The notes below the pieces were generated by a model. It worked only from the letters and a program-made list of their open reading frames with translations, did no database searches and was not told the origin of the DNA. DNA of 64,000 bases from Betaproteobacteria bacterium (GTDB taxonomy: Bacteria; Pseudomonadota; Gammaproteobacteria; Burkholderiales; Thiobacillaceae): NCBI GenBank assembly GCA_016234655.1, contig JACRAU010000027.1, positions 87,438 to 151,437 on the forward strand. The letters run 5' to 3'. Positions within the stretch are counted from its first letter, which is position 1. Each line of letters starts with the position of its first letter. Position numbers and translations under genes: made by a program. Below, piece by piece: positions 8,630 to 16,100 of this stretch.

Positions 8630-9294
8630 GCAAGCCCACCCGCATTATCCTGGTCGACGATCACACCCTGTTCCGCAAGGGCCTGGCCGAACTGCTGGAA
8701 CGCGAGGGCGACATCGAGATCGCCAACATCACCGGCAACCCGGCCGAGGTGGCCGAGCTGCTGCGCGCGCACAGCCCCGACGTGCTGTTGCTCGATCTCA
8801 ATATCGGCGGCACCGACGGCATCAACGTGATGCAGGAGTTACGCGCCGACGGTTTCACCTTGCCGGTATTGATGCTGACCGTAAGCGAGGCCGAGGACGA
8901 CCTCGCGCGCGCGCTACGCTCGGGCGCCAACGGCTATCTGTTGAAGAGCATGGAGCCGGACGAGGTGGTCGACGCGATCCAGCGCGCGCAGAAGGGCGAG
9001 ACCGTGGTCGCCCCGGCCATGACCGCCAAGCTGGTCAGCCTGCTCGACCAGAAGAGCAGCGCCGCCACCTCGCTGCTCGACTCGTTGACCCAGCGCGAAC
9101 GGGAGATACTCACCCACCTCGCGCGCGGCGAGAGCAACAAGGCCATCGCCCGCCAGCTCGACATCAGCTACGACACGGTCAAGCTGCATGTGCGCCACAT
9201 CTTGGCCAAGCTCAACCTGTCGTCAAGGGTCGAGGCGGCGGTCTACGCGGTCGAGCACAAGTTGGCGCCGGGGCTGGACAGCAAGAAGCCATAG
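8626..9294 (+). CDS. NarL/FixJ-family response regulator
   Basis: Receiver domain at residues 1-120 with the acidic pocket VDDH and phosphoacceptor aspartate in DVLLLDLNIGG (about 57), then a LuxR-type helix-turn-helix (LTQREREILTHLARGESNKA). The start overlaps the kinase stop (ATGA), showing a translationally coupled two-component pair. Targets cannot be read from sequence; similarity to the NarL regulator at 46596 suggests overlap with control of anaerobic respiration, which is inference. Confidence 0.93.
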   Translation: MSKPTRIILVDDHTLFRKGLAELLEREGDIEIANITGNPAEVAELLRAHSPDVLLLDLNIGGTDGINVMQELRADGFTLPVLMLTVSEAEDDLARALRSGANGYLLKSMEPDEVVDAIQRAQKGETVVAPAMTAKLVSLLDQKSSAATSLLDSLTQREREILTHLARGESNKAIARQLDISYDTVKLHVRHILAKLNLSSRVEAAVYAVEHKLAPGLDSKKP

Positions 9295-9313
9295 GGTGCG
9301 CGAAGCGCACCCT
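9293..9313. terminator. hairpin between convergent genes
   Basis: Perfect 9-bp stem AGGGTGCGC / GCGCACCCT with a 3-nt loop, beginning inside the regulator stop codon and ending 15 bp before the stop of the convergent deacetylase-family gene. It lacks a U-run, so it could be a weak bidirectional terminator or a REP-type palindrome; related sequence occurs at 4480-4500. Confidence 0.5.
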
Positions 9314-9328
9314 GCATCCCCGAATTGT

Positions 9329-10252
9329 TTAAAGTCCTGCCAGCACCTTGATATGCGCCGACGCGCTGCGGCTCAGCGCGTCCAAGTCATAGCCGCCTTC
9401 CAGAAGCGACACCACCCGGCCTTGAGCATGGCGCTTGGCGACGGCCATCACTTGTTCGGTGATCCAGGCATAGTCGGCTTCGACCAGATTGAAGCCGGCC
9501 AGCGGGTCGTCGCGGTGGCCGTCGAAGCCGGCGGAACAGAACACGAACTCCGGTTTGAATCGTTCCAGCGCGGGTAGCACCCCGGCCTCGAAGGCGGCCC
9601 GGTATTGCGGGCCGGCGGGGCCGTGCGGCAGCGGCACGGGAACGATGTGATCGCTCACGGCGTCGGCGCCGCTGTAGGGGTAGTGCGGGTGCTGAAAGGT
9701 GGAGCAAAGCAACACGCGCGGCTCGTCGGCGAAGATGTCCTCGCTGCCGTTGCCGTGGTGCACGTCGAAGTCGACGATGGCGACGCGTTGCAGGCTATGC
9801 ACGGCCAAGGCATGGGCGGCGGCGATGGCGATGTTGTTGAAGATACAGAAACCCATGGCCCGGTGCCGCATGGCATGGTGGCCGGGCGGGCGCACGGCGC
9901 AGAAGGCGTTGTCGATCTCGCCGGCCATGACCTGATCGACCGCCAGGATGCCGGCGCCGGCGGCGCGCCGGGCGGCCTCCAGGCTGTGCGGGTTCATCGC
10001 GGTGTCGGGGTCGAGCTCGACCATGCCGTGTTCCGGCGCGTTGGCCTCGACGGCCGCGACATAGGCGGCATCGTGCACGCGCAGGATGGCCATAGGCTCG
10101 GCGCGCGGGGCTTCGAGATGCCGGAGCCGATCCCACAAGCACTCATTACGCAAGGCCGCCTCGATGGCGGCCAGGCGCGCGGGACATTCCGGGTGGCCGC
10201 CGCCCATGTCGTGCAGGCGGCAGGCGGGGTGGGTGATGTAGGCGGTGGTCAT
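9329..10252 (-). CDS. histone deacetylase/AcuC-family hydrolase
   Basis: A zinc-dependent deacetylase-fold protein of 307 residues from ATG 10252 (an in-frame TTG at 10267 is also possible; neither has a good ribosome-binding site). Diagnostic motifs are RLHDMGGGHPECPARL near the start, the paired histidines RPPGHHA, the metal-site stretch DFDVHHGNGSED, and GFDGHRDDPL near the C-terminus. Bacterial members remove acyl groups from proteins, polyamines or small molecules; substrate is not predictable here. It stands alone between the two-component pair and cysG. Confidence 0.88.
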   Translation of the reverse strand: MTTAYITHPACRLHDMGGGHPECPARLAAIEAALRNECLWDRLRHLEAPRAEPMAILRVHDAAYVAAVEANAPEHGMVELDPDTAMNPHSLEAARRAAGAGILAVDQVMAGEIDNAFCAVRPPGHHAMRHRAMGFCIFNNIAIAAAHALAVHSLQRVAIVDFDVHHGNGSEDIFADEPRVLLCSTFQHPHYPYSGADAVSDHIVPVPLPHGPAGPQYRAAFEAGVLPALERFKPEFVFCSAGFDGHRDDPLAGFNLVEADYAWITEQVMAVAKRHAQGRVVSLLEGGYDLDALSRSASAHIKVLAGL

Positions 10253-10284
10253 AGTGAGGCGGGGCAAGCGCTCTCACTATAGGT

Positions 10285-11721
10285 CTACATGCTCAAATGC
10301 GCGGGCTTGTCCAGCGGGGTGACGGTGGCATGGCCCTCGGGTTTGAACCAGGCCAGCTTTTCGTGCAGCTTGACCACGTGGCCGACGATGATCAGCGTGG
10401 GCGGTTTGAGCTGCGCGGTTTCCGCCGCTTGCGGCAGGGTGGCCAGGGTGGCGGTGACCACGCGCTGGTTGGGCGTGGTGCCCTGCTGCACGATGGCGGC
10501 CGGGGTGTCGGCGGCCATGCCGCGCTCGATCATGCCCCGGCACAGCGAGGCCAGGCCCTTGAGACCCATGTAGATGACCACGGTCTGGTTCGGCCGGCCG
10601 ATGGAGTCCCAGTCGAGGTTGACCGTGTTGTTCTTCAGGTGGCCGGTGACGAAGGCGACCGACTGCGCATAGTCGCGGTGGGTGAGCGGAATGCCGGCAT
10701 AGGAGGCGACGCCCGAGGCGGCGGTGATGCCGGGCACCACCTGGAACGGCACGCCGTGCTCGGTCAGGGTCTCGATCTCCTCGCCGCCGCGGCCGAAGAT
10801 GAAGGGGTCGCCGCCCTTCAGCCGCAGCACGCGTTTGCCCTCCTTGGCCAGGCGCACCAGCAGCAGGTTGATCTGATCCTGCGGCACGGCGTGGTTGTCG
10901 CGCTCCTTGCCGACGTAGATGCGGTCGGCATCGCGCCGGCACATGTCGAGGATGGGCGGGGTGACCAGGCGATCATAGACCACCACGTCGGCCTGCTGCA
11001 TCAGGCGCAGGGCGCGGAAGGTGAGCAGGTCCGGGTTGCCCGGGCCGGCACCGACCAGATAGACCTCGCCGGTCGGCAAGTCGGCCGACTCGCTGTCGAG
11101 CAATTGCTTGAGCGCGATCTCGGCATCCTGCTCGCGGCTGGCGAACACCATCTCGGCCACCGGCGACAGGAACACCCGTTCCCAAAACTTGCGCCGTTCG
11201 GCCGTGCTGGGGAAACGCTCGCGCACCTTGTCGCGGAAGCGGCCGGCCAGGTGGGCCAGGCGGCCGTAGGCGGAGGGGATCAGGGTCTCCAGCCGGGCAC
11301 GCAGCAGGCGCGACAGTACCGGCGCCTCGCCGCCGCTGGCAATGGCGACCAGGATAGGCGAACGGTCGATGATCGAGGGCATGATGAAGCTGCACTGCTC
11401 GGGGGTGTCGACCACGTTGACCGGGACGTGCCGGGCGCGGGCGGCCTCGAAGACTTGCCGGTTCAACGCGTCGTCTTCGGTCGCCGCATAGACGAGGTCG
11501 AAGCCTTCGAGTTGCTCCGGGCCGAAGGCGACCTGCCGGTGATGCAGGCGTTCGGCGCCGTGCAACTGGGCAAAGGCCGGCGCCAGCGGCGTGGCGCTGA
11601 GCACGGTCACCTCCGCGCCGGCGTTGAGCATCAGCGAGGCCTTGCGCGCGGCCACGTCGCTGTCGCCGACCACCAGGCCCTTGCGGCCGCGGACATCCAA
11701 GAATATCGGTAAGTAATCCAT
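10285..11721 (-). CDS. cysG: sirohaem synthase (trifunctional CysG)
   Basis: The N-terminal half (about 1-210) is precorrin-2 dehydrogenase/ferrochelatase with the NAD-binding motif near [13 protein letters not shown] and the [17 protein letters not shown] region. The C-terminal half (about 218-478) is uroporphyrinogen-III C-methyltransferase with [15 protein letters not shown] and [16 protein letters not shown]. At 478 residues it is a full-length fusion. It follows dsrR on the same strand, separated by a heptad-repeat spacer. Sirohaem made here is needed for DsrAB (after amidation by DsrN) and is also the precursor of haem d1 for NirS, so it probably serves both pathways; no separate nirE is seen in the window. 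Confidence 0.95.
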   Translation of the reverse strand: MDYLPIFLDVRGRKGLVVGDSDVAARKASLMLNAGAEVTVLSATPLAPAFAQLHGAERLHHRQVAFGPEQLEGFDLVYAATEDDALNRQVFEAARARHVPVNVVDTPEQCSFIMPSIIDRSPILVAIASGGEAPVLSRLLRARLETLIPSAYGRLAHLAGRFRDKVRERFPSTAERRKFWERVFLSPVAEMVFASREQDAEIALKQLLDSESADLPTGEVYLVGAGPGNPDLLTFRALRLMQQADVVVYDRLVTPPILDMCRRDADRIYVGKERDNHAVPQDQINLLLVRLAKEGKRVLRLKGGDPFIFGRGGEEIETLTEHGVPFQVVPGITAASGVASYAGIPLTHRDYAQSVAFVTGHLKNNTVNLDWDSIGRPNQTVVIYMGLKGLASLCRGMIERGMAADTPAAIVQQGTTPNQRVVTATLATLPQAAETAQLKPPTLIIVGHVVKLHEKLAWFKPEGHATVTPLDKPAHLSM

Positions 11722-11727
11722 CTTCGC

Positions 11728-11785
11728 GTGAGGAGTGAGGAGTTAGGTGTGAGGAGTGAAGGGGGTTACGCCTCGCTCCTGATCA
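11728..11785. repeat. heptanucleotide repeat tract between dsrR and cysG
   Basis: Five 7-bp units (GTGAGGA, GTGAGGA, GTTAGGT, GTGAGGA, GTGAAGG) occupy 11728-11762, followed by a short partially complementary tract (CGCCTCGCTCCTGAT). The same architecture with different unit sequences occurs at 20430, 26104, 27799 and 52287. Confidence 0.65.
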
Positions 11786-11786
11786 A

Positions 11787-12161
11787 TTAATGGCTGCCGC
11801 AGCCGCCGGAACCGCAACCGCCGGAACCGCAGCCACCGCCGCTAGAAGCGCCGCTGGAGCCGCAGCCGCCGCCTTGCGGTTCGGGCATGCTGAACATGAA
11901 GCCGGTCTGGCCCGGCGAGACCTCGCCGAAGTCCAGGGTCACTTCGTTCAGGTAGGGCGCGCTCTGGGCATTGACCAGGACGGTCACGCCCCATTGGTCG
12001 CTGACCGAGTCGTTGGCGCGTTCTTGGTCGAAGCCCATGCCGATCTCCAGCATGCCTTCGTCGTTGACCTTGGCGGCGATGCGCAGGCCCAGGTTTTCCG
12101 ATTCATTCTGCGTGGCGGCCTGGCGAATCTGCTCGGCGGCTTCCTTGGTTACGGTAATCAT
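11787..12161 (-). CDS. dsrR: DsrR-type IscA/HesB-like protein with Cys/Gly tail
   Basis: About 95 residues of A-type iron-sulfur carrier fold (MITVTKEAAEQIRQAA to VSPGQTGFMFSMPEP) followed by a 28-residue tail of Gly, Ser and Cys with a CGSGG-type repeat ending at His124. DsrR proteins are found next to dsrN in sulfur oxidisers and are thought to act in maturation or regulation of the Dsr system. The classical IscA cysteine near residue 35 is absent in the body; all four cysteines are in the tail. The tail could bind metal or a cluster but is inferred. A ribosome-binding site (AAGGA) precedes ATG 12161; dsrN lies 18 bp upstream. Confidence 0.85.
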   Translation of the reverse strand: MITVTKEAAEQIRQAATQNESENLGLRIAAKVNDEGMLEIGMGFDQERANDSVSDQWGVTVLVNAQSAPYLNEVTLDFGEVSPGQTGFMFSMPEPQGGGCGSSGASSGGGCGSGGCGSGGCGSH

Positions 12162-12179
12162 GTTTCGGTCCTTCTGAAG

Positions 12180-13565
12180 TTAGGCCGCGTGGGCAGCCGG
12201 GTTATTGCGGGCGATTCGACGCGCATGTTCGACGAAGCGCTTGATCCACCCGTTCGGGCCTGCCCCTCGAAAGTGGCAGTAGGAAGCCAGCACGTTCTTG
12301 TAGACGATGCCGTCGTGCCGGCCGTCGATGCCGTGTCCGCGCGTGACATCGTAGGCGTAGATGGGGACGGGGGCGATGTCTTCCAAGTGCGAATAGTGAA
12401 ATTCATGCGCCGGCAGCAGGCTGTCGGCGGCCGGCGCGAACGGGCCTTGGCCGGTGCCGCGCACCTCGGCATAGCCGCGGCCGACCGGGCGATCGCCCAT
12501 GACGGCCACGCCCGGCAGCAGGCCGACCATTTCGGCGCTATGGCCTTGCCAGCGTACGGCTTGGGCCAGATACATCAGGCCGCCGCATTCGGCGTAGATC
12601 GGCAGACCGGCCTCGGCCGCGCGGCGGATGTCGCCACGCAGGCCGGCGTTCGCGCTCAGTTCGTCGAGGAACACCTCGGGGAAACCGCCGCCGATGATCA
12701 GGCCGGCCACCTCGGGCAAGCGCTTGTCGTGCAAGGCGTCGATGGTCACCAACTCGACGTTTTCCGCCGCCAAGGCGTCAAGGTCTTCTTGATAATAAAA
12801 ACCGAAGGCACGGTCGCGCAGGATGCCAATACGAATCGGGGTGGCCTGGCTGTGCGGGGTGGCGGCCGGGGCCGTCGGGGCCGAGGCCTGCCGCGCGATG
12901 GCCTCGAAGGCGTCGAGGTCGACATGCTCCGCGACTTGCGCGGCGATGGCCTCGATCTTGGCCTCGGCCTCGTGCGCCTCGTTGCCGGGGATCAGGCCGA
13001 GATGGCGCTCGACGATCTCCAATTCGCGCTGGCGCGGCAGGCTGCCGATGATCTTGAGATCGGTATAGCGCTCGATGGAGCCGCGCAACTTGTCCTCGTG
13101 GCGCGGGCCGGCCACCTTGTTCAGGATCACGCCGGCGAAATTCACTTCGGGGTCGAAGGCCTGATAGCCCATGAGCAGCGGGGCGATGCCGCGCGTGGTG
13201 CCCTGGCAGTCGAGCACCAGCACCACCGGCGCCTTCAGTTGCTTGGCCAGGGCGGCGTTGCTGTCGCTGCCTTCGAGGTCCATGCCGTCGTATAGGCCCT
13301 TGTTGCCTTCGATCAGGCTGATGTCGGCGCCGCTGGCGTGACGGGCGAACAGTTGGTCGATCTCCGCGTGCTGCATCAAGCGGAAATCGAGGTTGTAGCA
13401 GGGGCGGCCCGAGGCCTGGGCGTGCCAGATCGGGTCGATATAGTCCGGCCCCTTCTTGAACACCTGGACGCTATGGCCGCGCTGCTTCAAGGCGCGGGCA
13501 AGGCCGAGGGTCAGCGTGGTCTTGCCTGAGGATTTGTGGGCGGCGGAGAGGTAGACGTACGGCAT
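12180..13565 (-). CDS. dsrN: sirohaem amidase / cobyrinic acid a,c-diamide synthase-like
   Basis: Glutamine-dependent amidotransferase that, in sulfur oxidisers, amidates sirohaem to siro(haem)amide, the DsrAB prosthetic group. The N-terminal P-loop domain starts with SAAHKSSGKTTLTLGLARAL; the C-terminal class I glutaminase-like domain has GLPIYAECGGLMYLAQ with the catalytic cysteine and a later HEFHYSHLE. At 461 residues it matches CbiA/CobB-family length. Placement between dsrP and dsrR favours DsrN over a cobalamin enzyme. A terminator-like hairpin separates it from dsrP, so it may be expressed at a lower level than the main operon. Confidence 0.92.
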   Translation of the reverse strand: MPYVYLSAAHKSSGKTTLTLGLARALKQRGHSVQVFKKGPDYIDPIWHAQASGRPCYNLDFRLMQHAEIDQLFARHASGADISLIEGNKGLYDGMDLEGSDSNAALAKQLKAPVVLVLDCQGTTRGIAPLLMGYQAFDPEVNFAGVILNKVAGPRHEDKLRGSIERYTDLKIIGSLPRQRELEIVERHLGLIPGNEAHEAEAKIEAIAAQVAEHVDLDAFEAIARQASAPTAPAATPHSQATPIRIGILRDRAFGFYYQEDLDALAAENVELVTIDALHDKRLPEVAGLIIGGGFPEVFLDELSANAGLRGDIRRAAEAGLPIYAECGGLMYLAQAVRWQGHSAEMVGLLPGVAVMGDRPVGRGYAEVRGTGQGPFAPAADSLLPAHEFHYSHLEDIAPVPIYAYDVTRGHGIDGRHDGIVYKNVLASYCHFRGAGPNGWIKRFVEHARRIARNNPAAHAA

Positions 13566-13590
13566 GGGAATATTTTACGCCAGAGAACGA

Positions 13591-13617
13591 AAAAGCCGAC
13601 CGCAAAGGTCGGCTTTT
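13591..13617 (-). terminator. terminator/attenuator between dsrP and dsrN
   Basis: Perfect 11-bp arms AAAAGCCGACC (13591-13601) and GGTCGGCTTTT (13607-13617) with a 5-nt loop. On the minus strand the stem ends in a run of five T, so it should stop a fraction of transcripts after dsrP and before dsrN. Confidence 0.8.
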
Positions 13618-13658
13618 CGATTCGGCTGCGGCCGGGCTCGCCGAGCCCGGTCCTCGCT

Positions 13659-14870
13659 TCAGCCCTCCTTGGCTTCCAGCTCGATTTCCTTGAAATCGTC
13701 CTGGGGCAGGAACTTGAGCACGCGCACGGCCACCGTGGTGATCAAGAAGGCGGTGGCGATGCCGCCCAGGCCCAGCATCATTTCCCAGATGGAGGGGGTG
13801 TAGCTGTGCATGACGCCGTCGAAGAAGCTGCTGGTTTCGGCATAGCCCGGGAACAGGTCGAGCGGGAAGGCCTGGCCGCCGACGATGGTGACATACATCT
13901 GGGCATGGCCGCCGACGAGGACCAGCAGGGCCGCCAGGAACACGATGGCCGGGTTCTTCGACGCATTCGAGTTGAACAGCATCAGCAGCGGGACGATGCC
14001 GCCGACCACGACCTGGCCGAGCCAGAACAGCGTGGTGTAGACGTTGTCGCCGGCCAGCAGGAAGCGTTCGAATTCCCACTGCTTGGCGAAGTACAGATTG
14101 GTCAGGTGCAGCACGGCGGTGAAGTACAGGCCGGCGGCGACGAACACCGCGAGCAGGTTCTTCATGCGGGCGAGGATGCGCTCGTCCACGGCGATGTTGT
14201 TCCACTTGTACATCACGGATTGCACCACCAGGAAGGCGGCCAGGCCGTAGGCGAACGAGTAGATGATGAACATCGGCGCGTACAGGGCCGAGTTGTAGCC
14301 GGCGCGGGCGACCAGGAAGCCGAAGATCGAACCGGTCGCGGTGGTCAACGCCAGGCGCCAGAGGAAGGCGAGCAGGCCGACCGGCTTGGACCAGGGCTTC
14401 AACTTGTGATCCATCAAGGTGATCAGGTACAGACCGACAATGGCGAAGAAGCCGTTGTAGAAGATCATGTTCCAGGCGAAGATCGACTTGAAGTTGTAGT
14501 AGGTCATCGCCACGATCAGGCGGTCGGGCCGGCCCAGGTCGAGCACCAGCACGGCCAAGCCGCCGGCCAGCATGGCCAGGGCCAGCATGCCGGACAAGGG
14601 CGCGCGCGCCTTGTACATTTTCTTGCCGAACACCGAGCCGATCGACGCGACGTTGAGCACGCCGGAGGCGGCCACGATCAGGAACACGGCGAACACGTGC
14701 GGCAGGCCCCAGACGATCTGGTTGTTCATGCCGGTTTCGATGTGGCCGTGGTGCTCGAGGTAGAAGAACGCCGACAAGGTGCCCAGCATGACCAGGCCGC
14801 CGAGTGCCAATAGCGTCCAGAACTGGGAGTGCTTGCCGCATGCGCGGTCGAGACAGACATTGTTCGCCAT
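13659..14870 (-). CDS. dsrP: DsrP, NrfD-like integral membrane subunit
   Basis: A 403-residue polytopic protein with about ten hydrophobic helices, of the NrfD/PsrC family, which exchanges electrons with the quinone pool. N-terminal MANNVCLDRACGKHSQF carries two cysteines. It forms the membrane anchor of the DsrMKJOP complex together with DsrM, and pairs with the ferredoxin subunit DsrO encoded 3 bp upstream. The gene is directly downstream of dsrO in a tight operon. Confidence 0.93.
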   Translation of the reverse strand: MANNVCLDRACGKHSQFWTLLALGGLVMLGTLSAFFYLEHHGHIETGMNNQIVWGLPHVFAVFLIVAASGVLNVASIGSVFGKKMYKARAPLSGMLALAMLAGGLAVLVLDLGRPDRLIVAMTYYNFKSIFAWNMIFYNGFFAIVGLYLITLMDHKLKPWSKPVGLLAFLWRLALTTATGSIFGFLVARAGYNSALYAPMFIIYSFAYGLAAFLVVQSVMYKWNNIAVDERILARMKNLLAVFVAAGLYFTAVLHLTNLYFAKQWEFERFLLAGDNVYTTLFWLGQVVVGGIVPLLMLFNSNASKNPAIVFLAALLVLVGGHAQMYVTIVGGQAFPLDLFPGYAETSSFFDGVMHSYTPSIWEMMLGLGGIATAFLITTVAVRVLKFLPQDDFKEIELEAKEG

Positions 14871-14873
14871 GGC

Positions 14874-15629
14874 TTATATCCCCTGGTAGCGTACGCCGGT
14901 GTTCAGTCGCAGGTCGCCGCGCACCTCGGTGCTGGCGTGGGCCTTGACGGCCTTGGCGACATCGCTTTCCGGATTGTTCAGATCGCCGAAGACCAAGGCC
15001 TTGTGGCCGGCCTTGTCGCAGGCCTCGACGCAGGCGGGCTTTTCGTCGCGATCGACGCGCTGCACGCAGAAGGTGCAGGATTCGACGCAACCCTTGCCGC
15101 GCGGCACCTCGGGGTTCTGCTCGGTCAGGGGCTCGTGCACGAAGGAACGCGCCTTGTACGGGCAGGCCATCATGCAATAGCGGCAACCGATGCAGATGTG
15201 GCGGTCGACCAGCACGATGCCGTCGGCCCGCTTCATCGAGGCGCCGGTCGGGCACACGTCCACGCACGGCGGGTTTTCGCAGTGCTGGCACATCATCGGC
15301 AGGCTGTTTTGGGCGCCGGTTTGCAGGTTCTTGATCTCGACCTTGCGTATCCACTGGGAATCCTGCGGGCCGGTCTTGCCGGACAGGGCATTCTCGGTAT
15401 TGCAGGCGGTCACGCAGTCGGTGCAGCCGCTATTGCACTTGGTCGTATCGACCAGCATGCCCCAGCGGGTCTTGTCGGTCACGGCCTCGTCGGCGGGCTT
15501 GGCCTGGGCGATGCCGTAGAGCATCACGCCGGGGGCGATGGCGCTACCGGCCACGGCGGCGCCGGCCACCATGAACGTGCGGCGGCCGCCGTTTTCGGGG
15601 TTCGATTCAGGACGATTGGGCTCGCTCAT
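14874..15629 (-). CDS. dsrO: DsrO, periplasmic iron-sulfur subunit
   Basis: A 251-residue ferredoxin-like protein exported by the Tat route: a twin-arginine segment GGRRTFMVAGAAV is at about residues 14-26. Cysteine groups CNSGCTDCVTAC, CQHCENPPCVDVCP, CIGCRYCMMACP and CTFC hold several [4Fe-4S] clusters, as in HybA/NrfC-type subunits. The start ATG 15629 has GGAGG 9 bp upstream and overlaps the dsrJ stop by 4 bp. It passes electrons between DsrJ and DsrP. Confidence 0.93.
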   Translation of the reverse strand: MSEPNRPESNPENGGRRTFMVAGAAVAGSAIAPGVMLYGIAQAKPADEAVTDKTRWGMLVDTTKCNSGCTDCVTACNTENALSGKTGPQDSQWIRKVEIKNLQTGAQNSLPMMCQHCENPPCVDVCPTGASMKRADGIVLVDRHICIGCRYCMMACPYKARSFVHEPLTEQNPEVPRGKGCVESCTFCVQRVDRDEKPACVEACDKAGHKALVFGDLNNPESDVAKAVKAHASTEVRGDLRLNTGVRYQGI

Positions 15630-16084
15630 GGCTTCGCGCCTCCGTTCCGGCTGTTGGGCATCAAGGGCGAGGCCTTGCTCTCGGCCTTGGCTTCGGCCTG
15701 GCCGGGTTTCTTGGCCATGGGCTTGGTGGCATGGCAGTCCCAGCAATCCAGCTTGACGCCGGCGTAGCTGTGGCAGGCCATGCAGAAGTCTTCCTTGCTC
15801 GCGGCGACGCTGCCGGACTTCTCGCCGGCATGGCACTCCACGCACTGCTTCAGGCTGTGCTTGGTGGTGCGAATGCCCTTGTGCATCGTCTCGTCGCGCT
15901 GATGCTTCAAGAGGTCCATGTGGTTGCGGCGCATGAACTCGGTGTCTTCGACACACTTGTCACCCTTGCCGCGCGTCAATGTCGGCTTGTCCGCGCCTGC
16001 CGCCGCCTCAAAAGACGGGGCGGCCAGAACGGCCGCCGCGCCAATCAGGGCGGCGAGGCGGAGCCAGCTGCTCAGTCTCGCCAT
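15626..16084 (-). CDS. dsrJ: DsrJ, periplasmic triheme cytochrome c
   Basis: An exported cytochrome with three CXXCH motifs (CVECH, CMACH, CWDCH). A cysteine upstream in GDKCVEDTEFMRRNH matches the residue that serves as the unusual His/Cys haem ligand of DsrJ. The signal sequence is MARLSSWLRLAALIGAAAVLAA. I chose ATG 16084 (152 residues) because AGGAG is 10 bp before it; the ATG at 16093 leaves only 1 bp after that ribosome-binding site. A low-complexity Lys/Ala tail ends the protein. It lies between dsrL and dsrO. Confidence 0.92.
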   Translation of the reverse strand: MARLSSWLRLAALIGAAAVLAAPSFEAAAGADKPTLTRGKGDKCVEDTEFMRRNHMDLLKHQRDETMHKGIRTTKHSLKQCVECHAGEKSGSVAASKEDFCMACHSYAGVKLDCWDCHATKPMAKKPGQAEAKAESKASPLMPNSRNGGAKP

Positions 16085-16100
16085 GCCTGCCATGCTCCTA

